This document shows, piece by piece, positions 17,570 to 28,993 of a stretch of DNA of 63,635 nucleotides (positions within the stretch are counted from its first letter, which is position 1; every line of letters starts with the position of its first letter). The stretch comes from Planctomycetota bacterium (GTDB lineage Bacteria > Planctomycetota > UBA8742 > UBA2392). The stretch spans positions 1-63,635 of the forward strand of contig JADZFR010000005.1 in NCBI GenBank assembly GCA_020849795.1, in the 5' to 3' direction. Under the pieces are notes generated by a model that was not told where the DNA came from, made no database searches, and worked only from the letters and a program-made list of their open reading frames with translations. Position numbers and translations under genes: made by a program.

Positions 17570-18337
17570 TTAGCGGGTGGCGCTGACGTAAAAGTCCCAC
17601 TCAAAGAAGGGGTCGTTCTGCACTTCGGTGTCGAACTCGAAGCCCTTGTAAATCCGGATGTGCACGACAAACAGGTCGTCCATCGGCTGCATGCCGCCCA
17701 CGCCCTTGGCGTCCTTGACGCCGCTGCGCAGCACGCTGCGGCGGATCTGCAGGTCGAACTGGTAGGCCATGCGGTCGTCGGGGTCCATGCCGTCGATCGC
17801 GCCTGAGCGCCGCATCATGTCGGGCTTGAACCGGAACACCATCGGGTCGCCGTTCTCCCAGTTCCGGGCAGCGCCGTTGCCCTGCAAGCCGTCACTGGGG
17901 ATGTCGGTCACCAACAGGGCGTTGTCGCTGGTGGCGGCTGCGGCGTTGAACATCACCTTCGGCAGCCGGAAGAATATGCTGTTGTCGACGGCGGTGCCGC
18001 CCATGGATTCCTCGGCGGCGCCACCGGTGCTGGTCGTGCTTTGTTCGTGCTGTTCGCGATACTTCTTGGGTTCAAGCGTCAGCGAGGTGCCGGGGTAGCT
18101 GAACTGGTAAATCCGGTCGTCGTCGCCCAGCACGATCGGGCGGCTGACCGCCTGTGTCATCAAGGAGCGGGCATTGCGTGTGATTTCGGCTGCGCGGGTG
18201 TAATCCATGGCCTGGCGACTGAGCCTGATGTTCGTGATGAACAGCGCCATGATCGCGGTACCGCCCAGCGCGAAGATCGCCAGCGCCACCAGGATTTCAG
18301 TCAGCGTAAAGCCCCTGCGTTTATTGGTTCGTTGCAT
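17570..18337 (-). CDS. Type IV pilin-like pseudopilin (GspI/J-like)
   Basis: This is a 255-residue protein with prepilin signal RRGFTLTEILVALAIFALGG. The C-terminal half (RRSVLRSGVKDAKG, DLFVVHIRIYKGFEF) is soluble and unrecognised, ending in FDFYVSATR. The start ATG at 18337 is supported by AGGAG. The gene ends 11 bp before the GspJ-like gene, so the two are co-transcribed. It probably supplies another minor pseudopilin of the tip complex. Confidence 0.7.
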   Translation of the reverse strand: MQRTNKRRGFTLTEILVALAIFALGGTAIMALFITNIRLSRQAMDYTRAAEITRNARSLMTQAVSRPIVLGDDDRIYQFSYPGTSLTLEPKKYREQHEQSTTSTGGAAEESMGGTAVDNSIFFRLPKVMFNAAAATSDNALLVTDIPSDGLQGNGAARNWENGDPMVFRFKPDMMRRSGAIDGMDPDDRMAYQFDLQIRRSVLRSGVKDAKGVGGMQPMDDLFVVHIRIYKGFEFDTEVQNDPFFEWDFYVSATR

Positions 18338-18354
18338 GTGCGGCACTCCTGGCA

Positions 18355-19029
18355 CTACGGCGCGACGGCAATCTCGTCGCAGTCTTCCTGGTTCACGATA
18401 TTCGAGCGCTTCAGCGCGCCGGTTGCGGCGTTGATGTCCACGAACACATAGCGGTCGCCGTCGGTCAGCACCATGTCGGTCTTGATGCCCTTGACCTCGC
18501 CCGTGTCCAGCACATAGCCGGGTTTGTCGTCGGGTACTTCGATGCGGCCGTCCGGCAGCAGAACGAGCTTGTATTTGCCTGAAAAGCGCTGGTTCGCGTC
18601 GTCGGGCAGCAGCAGGCTTGGGCCAAGCGGCGCGCGCGACTTCCATGAATACGCAAAGTCCACCGACCCGCCGATGCCGCCGGCAAAGTCAAGCTGCTTG
18701 ACGTAGTTGATGCGCTTCTCGTCGGGACCGGGCCGGGTGTTGATGCGGTACAGCACCACGCTGGGGCCGGCTTCGCGGTCGAACTCGCCGCCGGTGGGAA
18801 TAGTCTCGGGCTCGAAGTAAGTAACAATGACGTGGGTCTGGCGGGTGTTCATTGCTTCCGTGCGGGCGTATGCGACAAAGCCCGCGAAGTTGTTGCCGAT
18901 CATGCCCAGGCCGCGGCCCTTCATGAAGCCCAGCATGACCGGAACCATCACGGTCACCAGCAGGGCAATCAACGCCACCACCACCAGCAGTTCCATCAGG
19001 GTGAAGGCGCGTCTCGTGTTCCTGTGCAT
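18355..19029 (-). CDS. Pseudopilin GspH-like
   Basis: This 224-residue protein has prepilin signal RRAFTLMELLVVVALIALLV. An Ala sits where Gly is usual at the cleavage point, which the peptidase can accept but which lowers certainty. The remaining domain is beta-rich and ends with NIVNQEDCDEIAVAP. It falls 17 bp before the next pseudopilin gene. Confidence 0.7.
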   Translation of the reverse strand: MHRNTRRAFTLMELLVVVALIALLVTVMVPVMLGFMKGRGLGMIGNNFAGFVAYARTEAMNTRQTHVIVTYFEPETIPTGGEFDREAGPSVVLYRINTRPGPDEKRINYVKQLDFAGGIGGSVDFAYSWKSRAPLGPSLLLPDDANQRFSGKYKLVLLPDGRIEVPDDKPGYVLDTGEVKGIKTDMVLTDGDRYVFVDINAATGALKRSNIVNQEDCDEIAVAP

Positions 19030-19067
19030 GCGTATGCTCCGTGTTGCTTACTTCTGCTCACTTCCGC

Positions 19068-19646
19068 CTACTTCTTGGGGAACTCTGAACGCAGCTTGAT
19101 CGTGCCTGAATTGGTGTCGAGAATCAGGTCGTCATCGGTCTTGGCCTTGCCGTCTGTGCCGCGCGAGTAGATGTAGACGGTCTTGGCGACCTTGTCGTAG
19201 CTGTACACCAGCGGGTTGCCCCACGCGTCCACGAGATATGGCAGACGGCTGGCGTTATCGCTGTTCGTGAACTCGGCGAACTCTTCGGGGCGATTCGTCG
19301 GGTTGTAATTGGTGCCCTTGTACAGCGCCGAGTTGTCCCACACTTCCTTGCTGGGCGCGATGTAGAACAGCAGCATCTGCGCCTGCGCGATGTCGTCGTT
19401 GCTGTCAATCTTGACCGCCATGCCGCCGGCGTCTTTCTTGAACTTCTCAATCGTCAGCACGTTCTTGTTGCCGCTGACCGCGGCGTGAACACTCTGCAGC
19501 AACGTCTTGGTGTTGTTTTCATCGGACTTCGAGAGCCACGGCAGAATCGCAATCGCAAGCACCACCACCAGCACGGCGATGATGCCGATCACGATCATCA
19601 ACTCGATCAGCGTGAAACCCTTGTTGCTTCGCGCGTGCGGTCTCAT
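19068..19646 (-). CDS. Major pseudopilin GspG-like, copy 2
   Basis: The 192-residue protein has prepilin signal NKGFTLIELMIVIGIIAVLV. The mature part has the GspG layout: helix then VDAWGNPLVYSYDK and DDDLILDTNSG, a fold with Asp-rich loops resembling calcium sites in GspG. The gene overlaps its upstream neighbour by one base (TAATG), so both are translated together. Together they give two GspG-type subunits in one operon. Confidence 0.8.
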   Translation of the reverse strand: MRPHARSNKGFTLIELMIVIGIIAVLVVVLAIAILPWLSKSDENNTKTLLQSVHAAVSGNKNVLTIEKFKKDAGGMAVKIDSNDDIAQAQMLLFYIAPSKEVWDNSALYKGTNYNPTNRPEEFAEFTNSDNASRLPYLVDAWGNPLVYSYDKVAKTVYIYSRGTDGKAKTDDDLILDTNSGTIKLRSEFPKK

Positions 19647-20185
19647 TATTTCCCCTTGGCGATGTCGTCGTCAGTCTCGTACAGGCCGTCGGGCCCCATC
19701 GAGATCACGTCGTATGCCTCAGAGTACTTCGTCTTGATGCGCGTTTGCGTGTCGTTGCCGCTCTTGCTGCGCTTTTGCGAGTAGTTGCGGTAGATGTACG
19801 GGTTGCCCCACGGGTCCTGGAAGAAGGGCTTGCCGTTGCGGTCACCCTTGACGTAGCCGCTGTCTTCAACGTACGGCTGTTCGCCGCCGTCCACGGGCTT
19901 CTTGACCAGCTCAAGGTAAAGCTCAATGTTGCCGTCGATGTAGTCTTTGCCATCCTTCATGTTCGGGCTGCGCGGGAAGTCGCTGCTGCCCATGCCGTTC
20001 TTCTGCTGCCAGGTGGTCATGGCAGCGGGGATACGGTTGTTCACGAAGTCTTTGGCCATGTGCTCGTCGCCCTTATCCATGGCGCCAAGCAACACAGCCA
20101 GCAGCACGGTCACAAGCAGACCGATGATGCCGACGACAATGAGAATCTCGATCAGGGTAAAACCCGACCTTCGTGCGGATATCAT
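19646..20185 (-). CDS. Major pseudopilin GspG-like, copy 1
   Basis: The 179-residue protein has prepilin signal RSGFTLIEILIVVGIIGLLV and a C-terminal GspG core (FFQDPWGNPYIYRNYS; ISMGPDGLYETDDDIAKG) with the expected Asp-rich loop. It is the first gene of the pseudopilin operon. No secretion ATPase, secretin or prepilin peptidase lies in this window, so the machine itself must be encoded elsewhere. Confidence 0.8.
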   Translation of the reverse strand: MISARRSGFTLIEILIVVGIIGLLVTVLLAVLLGAMDKGDEHMAKDFVNNRIPAAMTTWQQKNGMGSSDFPRSPNMKDGKDYIDGNIELYLELVKKPVDGGEQPYVEDSGYVKGDRNGKPFFQDPWGNPYIYRNYSQKRSKSGNDTQTRIKTKYSEAYDVISMGPDGLYETDDDIAKGK

Positions 20186-20367
20186 TGAACCTCCAGCGCC
20201 TGTCTAAGAAACATGCCTCGCAAAGGTTACGCCATTTCTATGCGTCGGCCGCGACCAATCGTCGCAAATGCCAGCCACTACGCAGGTTCCATGCAATTCT
20301 GTTGGGGCATTTATGCTACCGCCCTTCCTTTCAGGTGCAAGCGCGGTATCGGGCAGGTAACCGCTGG

Positions 20368-21003
20368 TCACCTGACTTGCCCGACCACACTTCCTTCCTT
20401 TAGTTCGAGCGTGCGTTGGGCGACCCCTTCCGCAGCCGTGTGATCGTGTGTGGTAAAGATCACGATGCGCTCGGCCCCGGCATGGTCTTTTGCCGCTTGC
20501 CAAAGGCGTGCTTGCGCCGCGGCATCCAGGCCGGTCGATGGCTCATCCAAGAGCAGCAGGGCCGGGTCATGCAGGATCGCACGACACAACCCGATGGTCT
20601 GTTCCTGGCCACGCGAAAGTTCAGACACCGGCGAATCGGCATAGCGGGCTTCAAAGCGCTCGATCAGTTCGTCGCCGCGGCCAGCAGGCATGCCGTAAAG
20701 CCGCGCAAACAGCCGCAAATTCTCGCGCCCGGTCAGGGCCGCATCCAGCATGCTTTCATGGCCCAGATAGCCGATGTGGGCGCGAAGCCGGGTTGTGTCG
20801 CGGCGCGAGTCAAGGTCGCCCAGAGTGAAGCTGCCGCTGTCGGGTTTGAGCAATGTTGCGAGTATGCGAACCAGCGTGCTTTTGCCGGCGCCGTTGGCGC
20901 CAATGACGGCAATGATGTCGCCGGGGGACGCCGACAATTCAACGCCGCGCAGTGCGCGCGTGGCGCCGAAGTTGCGGGTCAGATTGTTGCACATGAGCAG
21001 CAT
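20368..21003 (-). CDS. ccmA: ABC transporter ATPase, CcmA-like (heme export for cytochrome c maturation)
   Basis: This 211-residue ATPase has Walker A GANGAGKST, signature SELSRGQEQ, Walker B LLLLDEPSTGLD and the His switch FTTHDH. Its small size and the RGVELSASPGDIIAVIGANG start fit CcmA. It lies at the end of the cytochrome c maturation operon, with 47 bp from the previous stop. The partner permease CcmB is not in the window. A generic ABC ATPase is the alternative. Near its stop a 9-bp imperfect hairpin (20354-20374) without T tract is present. Confidence 0.75.
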   Translation of the reverse strand: MLLMCNNLTRNFGATRALRGVELSASPGDIIAVIGANGAGKSTLVRILATLLKPDSGSFTLGDLDSRRDTTRLRAHIGYLGHESMLDAALTGRENLRLFARLYGMPAGRGDELIERFEARYADSPVSELSRGQEQTIGLCRAILHDPALLLLDEPSTGLDAAAQARLWQAAKDHAGAERIVIFTTHDHTAAEGVAQRTLELKEGSVVGQVR

Positions 21004-21050
21004 GGCAAACCTGATCTTGAGTTCCGGTACTCCATGCTGCCAGCCCTGAT

Positions 21051-22646
21051 TCAGGCGTCGTCCCTGGCGTCGAACTCGATCAGCCGGTTCAGCAGCCGCT
21101 GGCGCTGCTCGATATAGGCTGCGGCTGGCAGGCGCCGAGCGTTGTACTCTGACTCAAGGCTTTTCAGCGCCGCAACGACCTCAGCCCGCGACGCAGGAAG
21201 GCTGGCCAGCCGCGCAAGCTGCTTTTCCCGCGACCAGCGCACACTGGCAACCAGCGCGCCGACAAACGCCAGCCCGAAGACGACAGCCAGCGCCTTGAAC
21301 AGCATGTCCCAGCGAAACTTGGAACTGTCTTTGTCTTCCTGTGCGGCTGGCGTGTCAACCGGGTCAGACAGCGACTTGAGCTCGGCTTGGGTTGCGTCAT
21401 CCAGGCCAAGCACGATCTGCACCTCTTCGCCGGCAACCAGTGCCGGGTTGCGCGTTGATGCCATGCGCGTCGGGTCGCCCGCAATCTGCGTTTCATACAG
21501 CCGTCGGTGGCCATCTTTGACCAGCGCCTGCAACACCACGCCCGCGTGGGCGCCGGCTGTGGCCGACAGCAACTCATGCGGGAACGTGCGGGCGAAGGCG
21601 ACCTTGCCCGCGGGGTTGTCCAGCGGCACGCCTGCGCGGTGCAGCAGGCGCAGCTGCAACGACCCTGGCTTGCCATGGAGCGCGGGCGGGACCGGACGCC
21701 GGAACACGATTGCCGCCTTGCGCGCCGACGGCGAAGGCGTCTCGATGTACCGGGTGTCGCCCGCCGACAGCATGTGCAGGCCGTCGGTGTTCAACGGGTG
21801 CCAGTTGTCGGCGCTGAACTGGGGACCCTTGTTGTACACGGCCTGTGCGCCGTGCATCACGTCAACACCGCCGAACCGCCAGGCTTGCCGCGCCAGCGCG
21901 GACGCTTCCGATGCACTTTCGGCCGGCAACGAACTTGTGCCCTGCATGAAAAACAGCTGCGAGCCGTACAACGAGGGCAAATGGCGCGCGAGGATGTCGG
22001 GCGCCATGGCCACGTCGAGGCTGATCTCCAGCATCATGCCACGGCTGGGGTCGCTATTTTCGATAAGGATTGTCTCGTCGATGGTCAGGCCCGCGTACTT
22101 CAGGTCAGGCCGCACTGTAAGGTGAACTTCGAGCCTATGCTCGCGCAACGTGGGCAATGAGTCGTGGTCGAGAGTGAAGAACGGAAGCTCAACTTGTGCA
22201 GATGGCGTGGCCTCTGTCAGCCACTGTTCGCGCTCCAACGGCCACCACAAGCTGTCAATCTTTGCCGCGACGGCAATCCTGCGCTCCAGCGGCAGGGACA
22301 ACATCTGAAAGCGGCCGTCGGCGTCGCTCTGGACGATGCAGAAGTCGATCGGTGTTACGCCGCCTGCCAGGCCGCCAAAGGGCGTCTCCGGTTTGCGGCC
22401 CTGTGCCAGCGCGTCCATGGCTTCCTGCCAGGTGCCGGCGCAGATTTCATTGAACGGGTGGGACTCATCGGGCAGCACGATGGCGGCAATCGTGACAGGC
22501 TCGGCAAACCAAGTGGTGGTGCCCGCGATATCCTTGAGCGTGCCGGTGATCGTGCCCTGGGCGGCCAACGGCGCGCACAGCACCACCAATGCCAGTGTCG
22601 CGAACCAATGCCCCCGCGACCGCAGACTACTGTCGGCAACGCGCAT
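21051..22646 (-). CDS. Membrane protein of ccm operon with CcmI-like C-terminal tail
   Basis: The protein has 531 residues. It starts with a signal peptide (FATLALVVLCAPLAAQG) and a beta-sandwich of the carboxypeptidase-regulatory type (GTITGTLKDIAG; WFAEPVTIAAIVL), then a large periplasmic beta-rich part, one TM (ALAVVFGLAFVGALVASV) and a cytoplasmic tail (LKSLESEYNARRLPAAAYIEQ) that matches the N-terminal arm of CcmI. The start ATG at 22646 lies 17 bp beyond the previous stop. The function is not established; an assembly role in cytochrome c maturation fits. Confidence 0.65.
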   Translation of the reverse strand: MRVADSSLRSRGHWFATLALVVLCAPLAAQGTITGTLKDIAGTTTWFAEPVTIAAIVLPDESHPFNEICAGTWQEAMDALAQGRKPETPFGGLAGGVTPIDFCIVQSDADGRFQMLSLPLERRIAVAAKIDSLWWPLEREQWLTEATPSAQVELPFFTLDHDSLPTLREHRLEVHLTVRPDLKYAGLTIDETILIENSDPSRGMMLEISLDVAMAPDILARHLPSLYGSQLFFMQGTSSLPAESASEASALARQAWRFGGVDVMHGAQAVYNKGPQFSADNWHPLNTDGLHMLSAGDTRYIETPSPSARKAAIVFRRPVPPALHGKPGSLQLRLLHRAGVPLDNPAGKVAFARTFPHELLSATAGAHAGVVLQALVKDGHRRLYETQIAGDPTRMASTRNPALVAGEEVQIVLGLDDATQAELKSLSDPVDTPAAQEDKDSSKFRWDMLFKALAVVFGLAFVGALVASVRWSREKQLARLASLPASRAEVVAALKSLESEYNARRLPAAAYIEQRQRLLNRLIEFDARDDA

Positions 22647-22662
22647 GCTTTCGGGCCGGCCC

Positions 22663-23046
22663 TTACTTGGATGCAAGCTCGCCCTCGATTTTCTTGCGTA
22701 TTTCGGCGCGGCGGGCCTGCAGGCGATCAAGCTGCGTCGTCAGGTCCTTGGCTGCCTGCAACAGCGCCGGGCGCAGGCTGGCGGCCTCGGCCGCGGTCAC
22801 CTTGCCGGCCAGCTTGTCGTCGTCCAGGTCCTTCATGGCGCGCAGCGCCTCGGCGCGGCGGCGCGAGACAATCCGGAACTCGCTTTCCACATCGCCCACG
22901 AACCACAGGCGTTTCGCGCGCGCAAACGGCGATAGTGTGATCAACGCAACCGCAAACACGACCGGCGCAATTGCGGGCACAAAGGCAGCCGACAACGCGC
23001 CGCACGCGGCACTTGCCAGCAGGATACCGGTCAGCTTGCGGCTCAT
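22663..23046 (-). CDS. Small CcmI-like membrane protein
   Basis: This is a 127-residue protein. Two membrane segments (GILLASAACGALSAAFVP, APVVFAVALITLSPF) precede a helical tail (ALRAMKDLDDDKLAGKVTAAE) resembling the CcmI motif in which a short basic helix is followed by GKLSEEDYxxLxxEL. It overlaps ccmH by four bases (ATGA at 23043-23046). It probably acts in apocytochrome handling, by association with the operon. Confidence 0.65.
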   Translation of the reverse strand: MSRKLTGILLASAACGALSAAFVPAIAPVVFAVALITLSPFARAKRLWFVGDVESEFRIVSRRRAEALRAMKDLDDDKLAGKVTAAEAASLRPALLQAAKDLTTQLDRLQARRAEIRKKIEGELASK

Positions 23047-23497
23047 TCGAGCTCCTTGAGGTCGAGCTCAATGCGCGAGTCCATTTCGTCGGTGGGCGTA
23101 TCCGGGGCCGACTGCTGCGCGACACCCTTGCGGGTCAGCGCCCAGAAGCCGAACCCGAATGCAGCCGACAGAAGCAGCACGGCGACGCCAAGAATCGGGA
23201 ACAGCGAACTTTCCTCAGGAACTTGCAGCACCTTGGGGCCGAAGCGCTTGACCATGCCGGCCTTGATGCCGGCCGCGTCGAGCTTTTCATCGGCGCACAG
23301 TTCGCGCAGAAACTCGCGTTGCATCACCTTGGCACTGCAATTGTTCATGCTGCACTCCAGCAGCGCGTCGCGGCAACCGCCGCAGATGCAGAACATCTGG
23401 TCGCCCACGTCGTGGTACAGCATCTCGGCTTCTTCGGGCGAGCGGGCCGACAGTGGCGCCGCGAACAGCAACAGAAGCAGCAACGGGGCCAGCGTCT

Positions 23498-23501
<4 letters not shown>
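23043..23501 (-). CDS. ccmH: Cytochrome c maturation protein CcmH, multi-Cys variant
   Basis: The 152-residue protein reduces apocytochrome c before heme attachment. It has a signal peptide and one C-terminal TM (LFPILGVAVLLLSAAFGFGFW). Instead of the canonical LRCPVCQ motif it has C38-x-C40-x2-C43-x6-C50-x4-C55 (MFCICGGCRDALLECSMNNC), the variant seen in some Gram-negatives outside Proteobacteria. The downstream stretch (MQREFLRELCADEKL..., with AAGIKAGMVKRFG) is the CcmH helix. It overlaps ccmF by four bases. Confidence 0.8.
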
Positions 23502-26773
<3,272 letters not shown>

Positions 26774-26797
26774 AGGCGTCTCAGCAACTGCCTGCCG

Positions 26798-27226
26798 TTA
26801 CGGTTGGGCCGGCTCAGCCGGGGTGAGTTCCTGGCCCTCATAGCGTGACGGGCACTGGGTCTGGATCATGGTGGCGACAAAGGCGGCGCGCTTGTGGTCG
26901 TAGCGGCCCTCAAGCGTGACGTGTGCGGCTTTCTTCAGGTTCTGGGGCACGTCGTCACCCTCGTAGATCACGGTGATGACGCGCGCGTTTGCATCGAGCT
27001 GCTGGCCTTCCGCGGGTATGTCGGCGCACGTGAAGACAGTCGGCTTGAAGGGGCTGCTGATCTCAAGTACCTGCGCCTTTACCTTGACGCGTTCGCCGCC
27101 GTAGCTGTCGGCTGTGAGCTGATCGACCGAGCGATACTCGACGCCGCCCTCGTACAGGGCAAGGGTCACGGCGCCGGCGACGGCAACGGCAAACAGCAGG
27201 ATGATGGCGATGACCTTTGCGCTCAT
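26798..27226 (-). CDS. ccmE: Heme chaperone CcmE, CxxxY variant
   Basis: This 142-residue protein binds heme covalently on the periplasmic side and passes it to CcmF. There is an N-terminal anchor (VIAIILLFAVAVAGAVTLAL) and an OB-fold. The heme-binding site is C125-P-S-R-Y129 where E. coli has His-x3-Tyr; this Cys variant is known from archaea and some bacteria. It is the first gene of the ccm operon and lies 24 bp before ccmF. Confidence 0.82.
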   Translation of the reverse strand: MSAKVIAIILLFAVAVAGAVTLALYEGGVEYRSVDQLTADSYGGERVKVKAQVLEISSPFKPTVFTCADIPAEGQQLDANARVITVIYEGDDVPQNLKKAAHVTLEGRYDHKRAAFVATMIQTQCPSRYEGQELTPAEPAQP

Positions 27227-27267
27227 GGCTTCCTTAGCAACGCAGCAGCGTCGTTAGTCCATCCATC

Positions 27268-27295
27268 TTTATAACAGTCATCGATACCGCCACAA
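27268..27295 (-). promoter_or_regulatory. Candidate sigma-70 promoter of the ccm operon
   Basis: On the minus strand TTGTGG (27290-27295) and TATAAA (27268-27273) are 16 bp apart, 41 bp before the ccmE ATG. Sequence-only. Confidence 0.4.
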
Positions 27296-27344
27296 GCAAA
27301 GGCGGGCGCAATGCAACCCCGGCCAACGTGCGGAGTGTCGCAGG

Positions 27345-27968
27345 CTAGCCGTTCTTTTCGGCGGCGAGCTGGTCCTGCAGCTTGCGTGTGAGCTGCCCGT
27401 CGCGCTGGAAGGGGTAGTAGGGGAAGACGAGTCGCCAGTGGGTGCGGTCGGCTTCAGGCGAGTCATCGACCAGGTAGGTCTCGGGCGAGCTGTGCTCGGT
27501 TTTCACGTAATAGCGGTCGCCGATCCAGAAGCCGCGTGCCTGTTTTGCAGTCTCCGGCGCGTCGTCCACCTCGAGTTCAAACAGGAAGTCCTCGGTTGTG
27601 CCGTCGACCGACAGGCGCACGCGCTTGAGCCTGGCGCCCTCGTTGGGCCAAACAAAGCCCTGCGCTGAGGCGCCAGGTTTTTCACGGGCATGTTCAGCCA
27701 CTTCCACAACTTTTGCCGACTGGACGAAGCTGCCAACGTGGGGACGTATGTCGCTCCATCCGATGCGGAGAATGTGCTCGCTGTATTCTTTCAACACTGG
27801 TCTGCCCAGAGTGTGGAGAAAAAGTCCAACATCATCTTTGTCGAACGCTTCGCGCATCGTGGTCACCGCAACCTCCGGTTGGCGCAGCACCGGCTTTTGC
27901 GACGACGCGCACGACGATGCCAGCAAAGCCGCGCAGGACAAGCAAAGAAAGGCGATCATGCGTTTCAT
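27345..27968 (-). CDS. Lipoprotein of unknown function
   Basis: The 207-residue protein has a lipobox (LLASSC, Cys at about 20). The mature part is mixed alpha/beta, with AVTTMREAFDKDDVGLFLHTL, a pattern seen in NTF2-like or SnoaL-type domains in envelope proteins. I do not recognise a named family. It is divergent from the lysine-rich small gene. A perfect palindrome (27988-27999) lies 20 bp upstream of its ATG. Confidence 0.75.
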   Translation of the reverse strand: MKRMIAFLCLSCAALLASSCASSQKPVLRQPEVAVTTMREAFDKDDVGLFLHTLGRPVLKEYSEHILRIGWSDIRPHVGSFVQSAKVVEVAEHAREKPGASAQGFVWPNEGARLKRVRLSVDGTTEDFLFELEVDDAPETAKQARGFWIGDRYYVKTEHSSPETYLVDDSPEADRTHWRLVFPYYPFQRDGQLTRKLQDQLAAEKNG

Positions 27969-27987
27969 GGACGTGCCCTTGCTGCTA

Positions 27988-27999
27988 TTGACGCGTCAA
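27988..27999. promoter_or_regulatory. Palindromic operator candidate, site A
   Basis: TTGACGCGTCAA is a perfect 12-bp palindrome 20 bp upstream of the lipoprotein ATG. A near-copy lies at 28033-28044, with centres 45 bp apart. Confidence 0.35.
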
Positions 28000-28032
28000 G
28001 CATTGGGCCGCTCCGGACCCCGCCGAAGGCTG

Positions 28033-28044
28033 TTGACGTGTCAA
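28033..28044. promoter_or_regulatory. Palindromic operator candidate, site B
   Basis: TTGACGTGTCAA, a one-mismatch copy of site A, lies 29 bp before the -35 hexamer of the next promoter. The repeat of the same motif in a short divergent region suggests a shared regulator. Confidence 0.3.
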
Positions 28045-28072
28045 GTTGTGAAAGATCGTGCATGATTTTCTT

Positions 28073-28101
28073 TTGACGGGTGTGTCAGTAGAGGATACTT
28101 T
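28073..28101 (+). promoter_or_regulatory. Sigma-70 promoter for the lysine-rich small protein
   Basis: TTGACG (28073-28078), a 17-bp spacer and TACTTT (28096-28101) form a near-consensus promoter 45 bp before the ATG at 28147. Confidence 0.55.
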
Positions 28102-28146
28102 TCATACCAATGAGTGTGTGCCTCGTGAAAAACTAAGGAGGGGAGC

Positions 28147-28227
28147 ATGGCAGCTACCGCGAAGAAAAAGGCAAAGAAACCCGCTAAGAAGGCCGCAAAG
28201 AAGAAGACCGCCAAGAAGAAGAAGTAG
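28147..28227 (+). CDS. 26-residue lysine/alanine-rich basic protein (histone H1-like)
   Basis: A 27-codon frame starts at ATG 28147 and ends at TAG 28225-28227. It encodes 26 residues of which 15 are Lys and 6 Ala, in KK-A and AKK units. AAGGAGGGGAGC directly precedes the start, one of the strongest ribosome sites in the window, and a near-consensus promoter lies upstream and a terminator downstream, so it is a real expressed unit. The composition matches the tails of bacterial H1-like and Hc1 proteins that bind DNA; RNA binding is also possible. Too short for a family match. Confidence 0.7.
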   Translation: MAATAKKKAKKPAKKAAKKKTAKKKK

Positions 28228-28363
28228 TGACCCAGCGGCCTGGGTGAAGGCCAGGACAGAACCTAGTCACACCAAGCTATAACTCAGCACAAGCAACACC
28301 TCTGATTCAAACGCCAGAAATGCAGCAAAGACAGACCAACTTTCAGTAACCGCACACACTCTT

Positions 28364-28393
28364 GAGCCTCTCCGTCCGCCAACGGGGAGGCTC
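28364..28393 (+). terminator. Intrinsic terminator of the small basic protein gene
   Basis: A 12-bp stem with one G-U pair (GAGCCTCTCCGT / ACGGGGAGGCTC), loop CCGCCA, is followed by CTTCCTTTTCC. It lies 137 bp after the stop codon, leaving an untranslated tail that might itself be an RNA. Confidence 0.75.
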
Positions 28394-28432
28394 CTTCCTT
28401 TTCCTACGCTGCCCAGGCCAATCCCCGGCAAG

Positions 28433-28460
28433 CAAAAGCTCCTGCCGGCTGGCAGGAGCT
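28433..28460 (-). terminator. Intrinsic terminator of the ribosomal protein operon
   Basis: A perfect 10-bp stem (AGCTCCTGCC / GGCAGGAGCT), loop GGCT, followed on the minus strand by TTTGCTTG, 27 bp after the rplI stop. Confidence 0.8.
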
Positions 28461-28487
28461 CATTGCCTCGGGTGCAAAACCGGCCGC

Positions 28488-28940
28488 TTATTCCTGTGCA
28501 GCTACTACCCAAACGCGGCTTTGTACTTCGACCTCGTCGTGCAGCCGGATGTTGAAGCTGTAGGTGCCGAGTTCACGAATGTGGTCGGCCTCAAGTTCAA
28601 CCTGCGATGGTTTCAGGGTGATGCCCTCGGTCTTGAAGGCGTCCACGATGACTTTGGGCGAAACGCTGCCGAAGAGGTGACCCTCGGGGCTGGCGCGCAT
28701 CGGCACGGTAAGCTGGACTTTGCTGATCGCGTCGGCGACTTCCTGGGCGTGTTCTTTCTCGCGACTCTGGCGGGCCTCATAGGCCCGCTTTTCGCCGGCG
28801 AGGCGGCGCAGGTTTTCGTCACTGGCGGGCAGCGCCAGGTTCTTGGGCAGCAGGTAATTGCGCGCGTAGCCTTCGGCGACCTCTACAACTTCGCCGCGCT
28901 TGCCGACTCCGCGGATGGACTCTCTTAGCAGAAGTTTCAT
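28488..28940 (-). CDS. rplI: 50S ribosomal protein L9
   Basis: The 150-residue protein binds domain V of 23S rRNA. The N-terminal domain is typical (MKLLLRESIRGVGKRGEVVEVAEGY with YLLPKNLALPA), followed by the long connecting helix (residues about 45-75) and the C-terminal domain. The length matches the family. It is the last gene of the glmU-to-rplI cluster. Confidence 0.97.
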   Translation of the reverse strand: MKLLLRESIRGVGKRGEVVEVAEGYARNYLLPKNLALPASDENLRRLAGEKRAYEARQSREKEHAQEVADAISKVQLTVPMRASPEGHLFGSVSPKVIVDAFKTEGITLKPSQVELEADHIRELGTYSFNIRLHDEVEVQSRVWVVAAQE

Positions 28941-28993
28941 GTTCGTTCTCCTTGACGATGCAGCCGCTGCATGACGCGGTTGCAGTCGCGTAT

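Noticed and set aside
20354..20374. Hairpin at the ccmA stop as a terminator
   Set aside because: It overlaps the stop codon and lacks a T tract on either strand.
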